A stretch of 12,006 nucleotides of DNA from RH-AL1 sp964245015 (GCA_964245015.1 CAXTMA010000113.1:1-12006); one strand, 5' to 3'; positions 1 to 6,383 are shown, counted from the stretch's first letter. Made by a program: numbers and translations. The notes: generated by a model from the sequence alone, not told the origin.

Positions 1-1133
1 CCCTCGACCGGCACGGCGATCACCTCCTGCGCCAGACCGGCAAAGGCGCGCAGGAAGGCAGTTGTGTCCTTGGTGATCAGCGTGCCGCACACCACCACGA
101 GAGGGCGCGGCGCCTTGTCCTCGAGGTCGGCCATCGCCTGGCCCAGCACCCGTCCGCCGTCCTCGTTGTGGCCGCCGTCGAGCCACAACTCCGCCCCGGC
201 CGGCGCAAGCGCGGCGAGCGTTCCCTTCGACAGGCGCTGCAGGCGGGCCGGCCAGTCCACGGTGCCGAGGCCGCGCTCGAGGGCGCCGGCGGCGAGATCG
301 GGCACGACCCGGCGCAGCGCGGCGATGGCCGTGGCGGCGTTGGCGTGCTGGTGGCGCCCGGCAAGGCGGGGAAGCGGCAGGTCGAGGAGCCCGTCGTTGT
401 CCTCGAACAGCAGGCGGCCGTGTTCTTCGCGCACGAAGAAATCGCGGTCGGCGAGACAAATGGGCGAGCCGGCGCGATGCGCCTCGCGCTCCAGCACGAC
501 CCGCGCCTCGTCGCTCGGCTGGAAGCCGATCACCGCCGGGCTGCCGCGCTTGAAGATGCCGGCCTTTTCGCGCGCGATGCCCGCCACGCTGCTGCCGAGG
601 AATTCGACGTGGTCGGTCGACACGGCCGTGACGATGCTGGCGAGCGGTCGGCCGACGACGTTGGTGGCGTCGCATCGCCCGCCCAGGCCCACTTCCAGCA
701 GCAGCGCATCGGCCGGATGGGCGGCGAAGAGGTGGAAGGCGGCGGCGGTGGTCATCTCGAAGAAGGTGATCGGCGCGCCCGCGTTCACCCGCTCGCAATG
801 TTCCAGCGCCGCCATCAGTTCACCCTCGTCGACGAGGCGGCCGCCGCCCGGCCCGGCGAGGCGGATACGCTCGTGAAAGCGCACGAGGTGGGGCGAGGTG
901 TAGGCGTGGACGCGCCGCCCTCCGGCTTCGAGCATGGCGCGGAGAAAGGCGACGGTGGAGCCCTTGCCGTTGGTGCCCCCGACGTGGATCACCGGCGGCA
1001 GCCGGTCCTGCGGGCGCCCGAGCGCGTCGAGCAGCACGAGGATGCGGTCGAGCGACAGGTCGATCTTCTTGGGATGGAGCGCGGTCAGCCGCTCCAGAAC
1101 GGCGTCGGACCCCTGCGTCGGCTTGAGCTTCAC
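1..1133 (-). CDS. folC: Bifunctional folylpolyglutamate/dihydrofolate synthase FolC, 3' end outside the window
   Basis: This cytoplasmic enzyme adds glutamate to dihydropteroate and/or to reduced folates using ATP, in folate biosynthesis. The 377 visible codons carry the Mur-ligase-type P-loop GGTNGKGST (residues 52-60), then YTSPHL, the EVGLGGRCDATN segment, STDHVEFLG, and AREKAGIFK, whose lysine is the one usually carbamylated in the family. A DGGHNEDGGR segment marks the C-terminal ligase domain. The family is usually about 420-450 residues, so some 50-70 residues lie beyond base 1. I chose a GTG start at 1133 because a strong GGGGAGGA ribosome-binding site sits 8 bases upstream and the protein then opens like other FolCs. 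It follows accD by 52 bases on the same strand, as in many alphaproteobacterial trpA-accD-folC clusters. Co-transcription with accD is likely. Confidence 0.95.
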   Translation of the reverse strand, partial: MKLKPTQGSDAVLERLTALHPKKIDLSLDRILVLLDALGRPQDRLPPVIHVGGTNGKGSTVAFLRAMLEAGGRRVHAYTSPHLVRFHERIRLAGPGGGRLVDEGELMAALEHCERVNAGAPITFFEMTTAAAFHLFAAHPADALLLEVGLGGRCDATNVVGRPLASIVTAVSTDHVEFLGSSVAGIAREKAGIFKRGSPAVIGFQPSDEARVVLEREAHRAGSPICLADRDFFVREEHGRLLFEDNDGLLDLPLPRLAGRHQHANAATAIAALRRVVPDLAAGALERGLGTVDWPARLQRLSKGTLAALAPAGAELWLDGGHNEDGGRVLGQAMADLEDKAPRPLVVVCGTLITKDTTAFLRAFAGLAQEVIAVPVE

Positions 1134-1141
1134 GCGCGCAA

Positions 1142-1164
1142 TCCTCCCCTGCCGAAGGCGGGGG
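1142..1164 (-). promoter_or_regulatory. Hairpin abutting the folC ribosome-binding site
   Basis: On the minus strand the accD-folC gap contains an inverted repeat: CCCC-C-GCC (1164-1157), a UUC loop (1156-1154), then GGC-A-GGGG (1153-1146). It has seven GC pairs and one C/A mismatch. The 3' arm supplies the first four G of the folC Shine-Dalgarno GGGGAGGA (1149-1142). In the transcript the hairpin could therefore mask part of the ribosome-binding site. It lacks a U-tract, so it is not a classic terminator. It may instead be a palindromic intergenic repeat unit of the kind common in alphaproteobacteria. The structure is seen; the function is inferred. Confidence 0.4.
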
Positions 1165-1185
1165 ACGGAATAAGCGTCACGGCTT

Positions 1186-2073
1186 TCACGCCGCCGCCGG
1201 CGTGGGGAGCGCCGCCGGCACGCTTGCGGGCTTGTGCATCAGCACCGAGCACAGCCGCGCCAGCGTCGCCCGCATGTCCTTGCGCGCCACAACCATGTCC
1301 ACCATGCCGTGCTGCTGCAGGTATTCGGCGCGCTGGAAGCCGGGCGGCAGCTTCTCGCGGATGGTCTGCTCGATGACGCGGGCCCCGGCGAAGCCGATCA
1401 CCGCGCCGGGCTCGGCGATGTGCACGTCGCCCAGCATGGCGTAGGAGGCGGTGACGCCCCCGGTGGTCGGGTTGCACAGCACCACGATGTAGGGAAGCTT
1501 GGCGGCGCGCAGGCGCTGCACCAGCAGGGTGGTGCGCGGCATCTGCATCAGCGAGAAGATGCCCTCCTGCATGCGGGCGCCGCCCGACGCGGTGAAGATG
1601 ATGAAGGGCACGTGGCGGTCGATCGCCGCCGTCATGCCGGTGATGATCGCCTCGCCCGCCGCCAGCCCGAGCGAGCCGCCGAGGAAGTCGAAGTTCTGCA
1701 CGGCGACCACCGCCTCGACGCCTTCGATCGTGCCGGCGGCGAGCCGAACCGCGTCGGGCGCGCCCGTCTTGGCACGGTATTCCTTGAGGCGATCGGCGTA
1801 TTTCTTGACGTCGCGGAACTTGAGCGGATCGTGCGGCACGTCGGGGGTGGCGAGATCCTCGTAGGCCGCTCCGTCGAACAGGGTGTCGAGCCGCTGCTTG
1901 ACCGGCATGCGCATGTGGTAGCCCGACGAGGGGACGACGTGAAGGTTGTGCTCCAGATCCTTGTGGAAGACGAGCTCGCCCGAATCCGGGCACTTGACCC
2001 AAAGGTTCTCGGGCGACTCGCGCCGCATGAAAGAGCGGATCTTCGGGGTGACGACGTTGGAGATCCAGTTCAT
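1186..2073 (-). CDS. accD: Acetyl-CoA carboxylase carboxyltransferase beta subunit AccD
   Basis: AccD pairs with AccA to transfer the carboxyl group from carboxybiotin (on BCCP) to acetyl-CoA, giving malonyl-CoA for fatty acid synthesis. The 295-residue protein opens MNWISN, as in rhizobial AccD, and carries the crotonase-type carboxyltransferase core: FDFLGGSLGLAAGEA, ASGGARMQEG, NPTTGGVTASYAMLGD and GARVIEQT. The N-terminal zinc ribbon is degenerate. Of the four positions that are cysteine in E. coli AccD, only Cys28 remains; the others are Ser31, Val47 and Ser50. To my knowledge this is normal for rhizobial AccD. The ATG at 2073 was chosen by homology. The frame is open upstream to 2436, so a 121-residue N-terminal extension could be annotated wrongly. 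A GGAGGG lies 13 bases before the ATG, inside a potential hairpin. Confidence 0.97.
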   Translation of the reverse strand: MNWISNVVTPKIRSFMRRESPENLWVKCPDSGELVFHKDLEHNLHVVPSSGYHMRMPVKQRLDTLFDGAAYEDLATPDVPHDPLKFRDVKKYADRLKEYRAKTGAPDAVRLAAGTIEGVEAVVAVQNFDFLGGSLGLAAGEAIITGMTAAIDRHVPFIIFTASGGARMQEGIFSLMQMPRTTLLVQRLRAAKLPYIVVLCNPTTGGVTASYAMLGDVHIAEPGAVIGFAGARVIEQTIREKLPPGFQRAEYLQQHGMVDMVVARKDMRATLARLCSVLMHKPASVPAALPTPAAA

Positions 2074-2086
2074 GCGATGGTACGAT

Positions 2087-2107
2087 CCCTCCGGCCGGCG
2101 CGCCGGA
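2087..2107 (-). promoter_or_regulatory. Ribosome-binding site of accD within a GC hairpin
   Basis: On the minus strand TCCGGC (2107-2102), loop GCGCCG (2101-2096) and GCCGGA (2095-2090) form a perfect 6-bp stem. Its last three bases are the first three of the accD Shine-Dalgarno GGAGGG (2092-2087). The same stretch contains the 12-bp palindrome CCGGCGCGCCGG (2095-2106). The SD-to-ATG distance of 13 bases is long. The overlap is seen directly. A role in limiting accD translation is only inferred, and GC palindromes are common by chance in DNA of this composition. Confidence 0.35.
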
Positions 2108-2179
2108 CGCTTCGTAACGTAGTCCGATGTGAGCGGCACGGCCAGTTCGGCTCTCCGGCCCTGACAACGGCGGCCAAAC

Positions 2180-2397
2180 TCAGGCTCCCAACGTTTTGAC
2201 GCGCGCGCCCGAGCGATCGTAGACTTCGCCCTCCGCGACGAGGAACCGGGCTCGTCGGGTTCGGCATTCCAAGCCTTCAAGCCCCCGACGTCCTCCAGCA
2301 TCAAGGTGACGCGCTCGATCGCCTCCGTGGCGGCGTTGGCTTTCAGGAAGTAGCAGTTACCCGCGGACGTCTTATGCCAAACCCGGAAAACCGTCAC
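2180..2397 (-). pseudogene. Possible frameshifted small gene between trpA and accD
   Basis: The 384-base spacer between trpA and accD (2074-2457) has no intact gene that I recognise. On the minus strand a GTG at 2397, preceded by AAGGGG, opens a frame with protein-like composition and GC-rich third positions for about 50 codons (MTVFRVWHKTSAGN, later EAIERVTLMLEDVGG and KAWNAEPDEP). From about base 2250 the better coding signal moves to another frame: RFLVAEGEVYDRSGARVKTL, then GA and TGA at 2182-2180. The total of 218 bases is one short of 73 codons, which fits a single-base deletion in a gene for a 72-residue protein. The protein family is unknown to me. It could also be two chance frames, or an intact short protein reading on toward accD. 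Confidence 0.3.
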
Positions 2398-2457
2398 CTC
2401 AGCCCCTTGTTTCGACCGAAGCGGATCTTGCACCACGCAGAAGTCCCAATTTAACTC

Positions 2458-3315
2458 TTAGAAGTCCGACCTGCCCGCCCCGCGCACGCCATCAGCCAGC
2501 GCGCCGACCAGGCCGGTCACCGCCGCCACGCTCCCCGACGTCGCCCGGCCCTCGCCATCGAGCGAGGCGCGCAACGCATCCACGATCGCCGAGCCGACCA
2601 CCACCGCATCAGCGCCGGCGGCGGCGATGGCGGCGGCCGTCTCCGCCGTCTTCACGCCGAAGCCGACGGCCACCGGCAGATCGGTCTTCGCCTTCAACCG
2701 TGCCACCGCGGCGGCGACCGCGTCGCGGCTCGGCGCCGCCGTGCCGGTGATGCCGGCGATGGACACGTAATACAGGAAGCCCGACGTGTTCGCGAGCACG
2801 GCCGGCAGGCGCGCGGCGTCGGTGGTCGGCGTCGCCAGCCGGATGAAGTCGAGCCCGGCGGCGCGGGCCGGCAGGCACAGCTCGTCGTCCTCCTCGGGCG
2901 GGAGGTCGACCACGATCAGGCCGTCGACGCCGGCCTCGCGCGCATCGGCGAGGAAGCGGTCGACGCCGTAGATGTAGATCGGGTTGTAGTACCCCATCAG
3001 GATGACCGGCGTCGCAACGTCGGCGGGGGCGTCGCGCGCGCCCTGGCGGAAGGCGCGCACGATGTCGAGCGTGCCGGCCAGGGTGGCCCCGGTCTTCAGC
3101 GCCCGCAGGCCGGCCGCCTGGATCGCCGGCCCGTCGGCCATCGGGTCGGTGAAGGGCATGCCGAGTTCGATCACGTCGGCGCCGGCCGCCGGCAGGGCGC
3201 GGAGCAGGTCGAGTGCGGTTTGCCCGTCGGGATCGCCGGCCATGGTGAAGGTGACAAGGCCAACACGCCCTTGCGCGCGCAGGTCGGCGAAGCGGCGATC
3301 GATGCGGGTCGTCAT
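2458..3315 (-). CDS. trpA: Tryptophan synthase alpha subunit TrpA
   Basis: TrpA cleaves indole-3-glycerol phosphate to indole and glyceraldehyde 3-phosphate, passing indole to TrpB in the last steps of tryptophan biosynthesis. The 285-residue TIM barrel shows TFTMAGDP, ELGMPFTDPMADGPAIQ with the catalytic pair Glu50 and Asp61 (Glu49 and Asp60 of the E. coli enzyme), GYYNPIYIYG, VDLPPEE, the phosphate-binding SIAGITG, VGFGVKTAE and VVGSAIVD. It is complete and slightly longer than the E. coli protein (268). The ATG at 3315 lacks an obvious Shine-Dalgarno. It overlaps the stop of a five-codon frame (MTRTP, 3329-3312) through an ATGA, so coupled initiation is possible. accD and folC follow, as is usual in alphaproteobacteria. 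trpB does not precede it here, so TrpB must come from elsewhere in the genome. Confidence 0.97.
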   Translation of the reverse strand: MTTRIDRRFADLRAQGRVGLVTFTMAGDPDGQTALDLLRALPAAGADVIELGMPFTDPMADGPAIQAAGLRALKTGATLAGTLDIVRAFRQGARDAPADVATPVILMGYYNPIYIYGVDRFLADAREAGVDGLIVVDLPPEEDDELCLPARAAGLDFIRLATPTTDAARLPAVLANTSGFLYYVSIAGITGTAAPSRDAVAAAVARLKAKTDLPVAVGFGVKTAETAAAIAAAGADAVVVGSAIVDALRASLDGEGRATSGSVAAVTGLVGALADGVRGAGRSDF

Positions 3316-3454
3316 GGGGTTCGGGTCATCAGATTTGGGCCGGCAAGCGCGAGGCGCAGAGCCTTATCCGATCGGACGCGCGCCGGCTACCGCCGAGGGA
3401 GCGCGGCCGTCCGGCGCGGTGAGCGCCGACGATCCCCCGCCGATCCCGATGCAC
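3316..3454 (-). promoter_or_regulatory. Gap upstream of trpA: candidate promoter/leader region
   Basis: This 139-base gap separates the DUF1851 gene from trpA. On the minus strand it holds, in order, a 6-bp GC hairpin with a 5-base loop at 3428-3412 and no following T-run, so at best a weak terminator. Next comes a perfect 10-bp palindrome TCCGATCGGA at 3367-3376. Last is a five-codon ATG frame at 3329-3312 whose TGA overlaps the trpA ATG. I could not place convincing -35 and -10 boxes. With trpB absent, a trpA promoter would be expected here or further upstream. No trp-codon-rich leader peptide typical of attenuation is present. Confidence 0.3.
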
Positions 3455-3934
3455 TCAGCCGACGATCTGAAACGACACCTTCGTGCCGTCGGGCAGGTCC
3501 TTGGTCTGTTCGTGGACATCGGCGGTGAACCTGATCCACTCCTCCCACCCGCACAACCAGATGTTGCCGACCTCGTAATCGCCGCCCAGCATCGGCAGAA
3601 CCGTGAAGGCGTAGCATTGCGAGGCGGCGGGGATCAGCCCGGAGGCCCGGCACCGCTCCGCCAGCGGGCGGAGCAGCCAGCCGTCCTCGTCGTCGACGCA
3701 GCGCCGGCGGAACTCCGCCTCGGAGGCGGCGATGCGGTCGACCGATGCCGCGGCCACCTGCAACATGTGGACGGCGCCGCCGGCATCGGCGAGGAACAGG
3801 TCGGCGAACAGGCTGGCGCCGAAGATGCGGCAACCCACCGGCAGCAACGCCGCCCATCCGCCGAGATCGGCGGCAGCCACCTCGTCGGGAAGGAAGTCCC
3901 GCCGGTCGGCGGCCAACTCAGAACGCCGACACAC
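3455..3934 (-). CDS. DUF1851 / T6SS immunity Tdi1 C-terminal-like protein
   Basis: This predicted cytoplasmic protein of 159 residues has no signal peptide or membrane segment. Its middle and end match the pattern I know for the DUF1851 (Tdi1 C-terminal) family: IFGASLFADLFLADAGGAVH (about residues 37-56), a run ending IAASEAEFR, WLLRPLAERCRASGL, PMLGGDYEVGNIW and a final KDLPDGTKV. In that family Tdi1 of Agrobacterium protects against a type VI secreted DNase toxin, but many members stand alone with no known role. No toxin or T6SS gene is visible here. The in-frame GTG at 3934 gives a 17-base overlap with the end of gcdH, suggesting translational coupling. No good Shine-Dalgarno is present, so a slightly later start is possible. 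The family call is from memory of sequence pattern; the function is not established. Confidence 0.72.
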   Translation of the reverse strand: MCRRSELAADRRDFLPDEVAAADLGGWAALLPVGCRIFGASLFADLFLADAGGAVHMLQVAAASVDRIAASEAEFRRRCVDDEDGWLLRPLAERCRASGLIPAASQCYAFTVLPMLGGDYEVGNIWLCGWEEWIRFTADVHEQTKDLPDGTKVSFQIVG

Positions 3935-5105
3935 CGGTGATCGCCCGGCCGAGGATCAGCGCGTGGACGTCGGCTGCGCCCTCGTAGGTGTTCACCGTTT
4001 CCAGGTTGATGGCGTGGCGCATCATGTGCATCTCGCCGGTGATGCCGGCGCCGCCGTGCATGTCGCGGGCTTCTCGGGCGATGGCGATGGCGCGGGCGCA
4101 GTTCACCCGCTTCATCATGGAGATCGCCTCCGGCACGTGCTGGCCGGCATCAAGCATGCGGCCGAGCGCCAGCGAGCCTTCGAGCCCCAGCGCGATGTCG
4201 GTGAGCATGTCGGCGAGCTTCTTCTGCACGAGCTGGCGCCCGGCCAGCGACTTGCCGAACAGGGTGCGCCCGGTGACGTAGCTGCGCGTGTTGTGGAAGC
4301 AGAACTCCGCCGCCCCGATCGCCCCCCAGCTGATGCCGTAGCGCGCCTTGTTGAGGCAGGAGAAGGGGCCGCGCAGGCCGCGCACGCCGGTCAGCCGGTT
4401 GGCCTCGGGCACGAACACGTCGGTGAGGCCGATGTCGCCGGTGACGGAGGCGCGCAACGACAGCTTGTCGCCGATCTTGTTGGTGGAAAAGCCGGCCATG
4501 CCGCGCTCGACGATGAAGCCGTTGATGTCGCCGTCGAGCTTGGCCCAGACGATGGCGAGGTCGGCGATCGGCGAGTTCGAGATCCAGTATTTGGCGCCGT
4601 TGAGCTTGTAGCCGCCGTCGACCCGCTCGGCCTTGGTGCGCATGGAGGCAGGGTCGGAGCCGCCCTCGGCTTCCGTCAGGCCGAAGCAGCCGATCAGCTC
4701 GCCCTTCGCCATCCCCGGCAGGAACCTCGTCTTCTGCTCGCGCGTGCCGAAGGCGTAGATCGGGTACATCGACAGCGAGGACTGAACCGACAGCGCCGAG
4801 CGATAGCCCGAGTCGATCGCCTCGACGGCGCGGGCCACCAACCCATAGGCGACGTGGCTGGCGCCGGCACCGCCGTACTCCTCCGGCAGGGTGACGCCGA
4901 GCAGGCCGAGCTCGCCCATCTCGCTCATGATCTCGCGATCGAAGCGCTCGTCGCGGAAGGCCGACACCACGCGCGGCAGCAGCTTCTCGCGGGCGTAGTC
5001 GCGGGCGACCTGCGAGATCATCCGCTCCTCCTCGGTGAGGCGGGAGGCGAGGTCGAGCGGGTCGGTCCAATCGAAGCTGTTGGCGGTGATGGTGCCGGTC
5101 GTCAT
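3918..5105 (-). CDS. gcdH: Glutaryl-CoA dehydrogenase
   Basis: This FAD enzyme oxidises and decarboxylates glutaryl-CoA to crotonyl-CoA in lysine, tryptophan and glutarate breakdown, passing electrons to ETF. The 395-residue protein aligns along its length with human GCDH as I remember it: FDWTDPLDL near the start, SEMGELGLLG, DSGYRSALSVQSSLSMYPIY (Arg102, the likely carboxylate-binding arginine), GCFGLTEAEGGSDP, YWISNSP, LSLRASVTG, GPFSCLNKARYGISWG, QKKLADMLT, ARDMHGGAGI, and NTYEGAADVHALILGRAITG with catalytic base Glu375. These GCDH-specific stretches favour this over a generic acyl-CoA dehydrogenase. The ATG at 5105 has GGGAGA about 6 bases upstream. It diverges from the kinase gene at 5310 and overlaps the downstream DUF1851 gene. 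The usual gcdH neighbours, such as a CaiB-type CoA transferase or LysR regulator, are not in view. Confidence 0.93.
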   Translation of the reverse strand: MTTGTITANSFDWTDPLDLASRLTEEERMISQVARDYAREKLLPRVVSAFRDERFDREIMSEMGELGLLGVTLPEEYGGAGASHVAYGLVARAVEAIDSGYRSALSVQSSLSMYPIYAFGTREQKTRFLPGMAKGELIGCFGLTEAEGGSDPASMRTKAERVDGGYKLNGAKYWISNSPIADLAIVWAKLDGDINGFIVERGMAGFSTNKIGDKLSLRASVTGDIGLTDVFVPEANRLTGVRGLRGPFSCLNKARYGISWGAIGAAEFCFHNTRSYVTGRTLFGKSLAGRQLVQKKLADMLTDIALGLEGSLALGRMLDAGQHVPEAISMMKRVNCARAIAIAREARDMHGGAGITGEMHMMRHAINLETVNTYEGAADVHALILGRAITGVSAF

Positions 5106-5163
5106 GTGGGTCTCCCGATCCCAAGCAACTAGGCCGCGCCAACGAGTCGGACAAGGCGCGGCA

Positions 5164-5182
5164 TCGGACCCGTCCGACAGGC
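5164..5182. promoter_or_regulatory. Palindromic operator-like element, copy 1
   Basis: The sequence TCGGACCCGTCCGACAGGC contains a perfect 6-bp inverted repeat, TCGGAC (5164-5169) and GTCCGA (5172-5177), around CC. It lies 59 bases before the gcdH start and 128 bases before the kinase start. A near-identical 19-base copy (16/19) lies before the MDR gene at 8069-8087. Two copies in two promoter regions of one catabolic cluster suggest binding of a shared regulator, perhaps of TetR or MarR type; the regulator class is a guess. Confidence 0.5.
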
Positions 5183-5188
5183 GTTCTT

Positions 5189-5203
5189 CATACTAACGGT
5201 ATG
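5189..5203. promoter_or_regulatory. Inverted repeat CATAC-N5-GTATG
   Basis: The arms CATAC (5189-5193) and GTATG (5199-5203) flank TAACG in one of the few AT-richer patches of the window. The symmetry and location between divergent genes fit a dimeric repressor site or promoter element. The arms are short (5 bp), so chance occurrence cannot be excluded. Confidence 0.35.
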
Positions 5204-5309
5204 GTCGCGTCCCTGCCCGGCAAGGCATAGGTTTGCGAAAAGAAGCAGGCATATCCGGCCATCGGCCGGGACAGCCCTCCGAACCGGAAGCCGAGGACAA
5301 GAACCACGC

Positions 5310-6383
5310 ATGACGCGTTCGGACCTGATCGACCGCCCCGGCGCGATGCGCGGCGAGGACCGCATCGACGCCGCCGCCGTTGCCAGCTTTTTGAACGAGC
5401 GTGTCGCTGGCCTGTCCGGCGAGCCCGCCATCGCGCAGTTCCCCGACGGCGCCTCCAACCTGACCTACCTGCTGAGCTACGGCGCCCGCGACCTGATCCT
5501 TCGGCGGCCCCCGTCCGGAACGATGGCGAAGGGCGCCCACGACGTGCTGCGCGAGGCGCGGATCATGAGCGCGCTGCGCCCGCACTATCCCTTCGTCCCG
5601 CAGGTGGTCGCCGCCTGCGACGACGCCGGGGTGATCGGCTGCGACTTCTACGTGATGACGCGGATGATCGGGATCATCCCGCGCCGCGACCTGCCGGTCG
5701 AACTGGAACTGGACGCAGCCGCGACCCGCACCTTGTGCACCAACGTGCTCGACAAGCTGATCGCCCTGCACGCGCTTGATCCCGAGGCGGCCGGGCTCGG
5801 CGCGCTGGGCAAGGGGGCCGGCTACGTCGGCCGGCAGGTCGCGGGCTGGAGCGAGCGCTGGCGGCAGGCGCGCACGGCCGGCATCGACGCGATGGAGGAC
5901 GTGCTCGGCTGGCTGGAGGGCGCGATGCCCTCACGCGAGCGCATCTGCGTCATCCACAACGACTTCCGCTTCGACAATGTGGTGCTCTCGCCCGACAACC
6001 CGCTCGATGTCATCGGCGTCCTCGATTGGGAAATGGCGACGCTGGGCGATCCCCTGATGGATCTGGGCGGGGCGCTCGCCTACTGGGTGCAGGCCGACGA
6101 CGATCCCGCCTTTCAGGCCAACCGGCGCCAGCCGACCAACGCGCCGGGCATGCTGACCCGCGCCGCCGTGGTGGCGTACTATGCCGAGCGCACCGGCCTC
6201 GATGTGGCGGCCTTCGACTTCTACGAAGTGTTCGGCCTATTCCGCCTCGCCGTCATCATCCAGCAGATCTTCCGCCGGTACGTCCTGCGGCAAACGACCA
6301 ATCCCCGCTACGCCCGCTACGGCGACGCCGTCAACATGCTGGCCGCGCGCTGCCGTTCGCGCATCGACGCGTCGGGCCGCTAG
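5310..6383 (+). CDS. Phosphotransferase (APH/ChoK fold), ACAD10/11- and LvaA-like kinase
   Basis: This 357-residue cytoplasmic kinase has the aminoglycoside-phosphotransferase fold. Visible parts are an N-lobe with GASNLTYLL (47-55, glycine-rich nucleotide loop) and LRRPPSG (64-70), a hinge region YVMTRMIG, the catalytic loop HNDFRFDN (His216, Asp218, Asn223) and the metal-binding DWE (Asp239). Relatives form the kinase domain of animal ACAD10/ACAD11 and LvaA of Pseudomonas putida, which phosphorylate the hydroxyl of 4-hydroxyacyl-CoAs so that phosphate can then be eliminated. That substrate is inferred here from family and neighbours, not shown. The ATG at 5310 is preceded by GAGGA at a long spacing, so Met13 (5346) is an alternative start. 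It leads a co-directional cluster; the next gene begins one base after its stop. Confidence 0.85.
   Translation: MTRSDLIDRPGAMRGEDRIDAAAVASFLNERVAGLSGEPAIAQFPDGASNLTYLLSYGARDLILRRPPSGTMAKGAHDVLREARIMSALRPHYPFVPQVVAACDDAGVIGCDFYVMTRMIGIIPRRDLPVELELDAAATRTLCTNVLDKLIALHALDPEAAGLGALGKGAGYVGRQVAGWSERWRQARTAGIDAMEDVLGWLEGAMPSRERICVIHNDFRFDNVVLSPDNPLDVIGVLDWEMATLGDPLMDLGGALAYWVQADDDPAFQANRRQPTNAPGMLTRAAVVAYYAERTGLDVAAFDFYEVFGLFRLAVIIQQIFRRYVLRQTTNPRYARYGDAVNMLAARCRSRIDASGR

Larger units (their letters stand above)
5106..5309. promoter_or_regulatory. Divergent promoter region between gcdH and the acyl-CoA/kinase operon
   Basis: This 204-base non-coding region must carry start signals for gcdH (leftward) and the phosphotransferase operon (rightward). 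It has a local drop in GC around 5185-5245. It contains two operator-like inverted repeats, listed separately, and an extra half-site GTCGGAC at 5146-5152 that forms a second inverted pair with GTCCGAC at 5172-5178. I could not assign -35 and -10 boxes with confidence. The regulator gene is not in the window. Confidence 0.6.

Noticed and set aside
168..1376. Plus-strand open frame of 402 codons opposite folC
   Set aside because: It is antisense to folC, which has clear family motifs. Its His/Arg/Gly-rich composition is typical of an antisense shadow in GC-rich DNA, and no family pattern is seen.
2439..2467. 8-bp direct repeat AGAAGTCC (2439-2446 and 2460-2467) across the trpA stop
   Set aside because: It looks like a target-site duplication at first, but no insertion sequence lies between the copies and the 13-base spacer is too short. 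Chance is likely.
3412..3428. Hairpin CGGCGC-GGTGA-GCGCCG as a terminator for the DUF1851 transcript
   Set aside because: The stem is only 6 bp and no T-run follows on the minus strand, so I do not call it a terminator.
3732..5132. Plus-strand open frame of 466 codons opposite gcdH and the DUF1851 gene
   Set aside because: It is antisense to two well-supported genes, has low-complexity Ala/Gly/Val/His-rich composition and no recognisable motifs.
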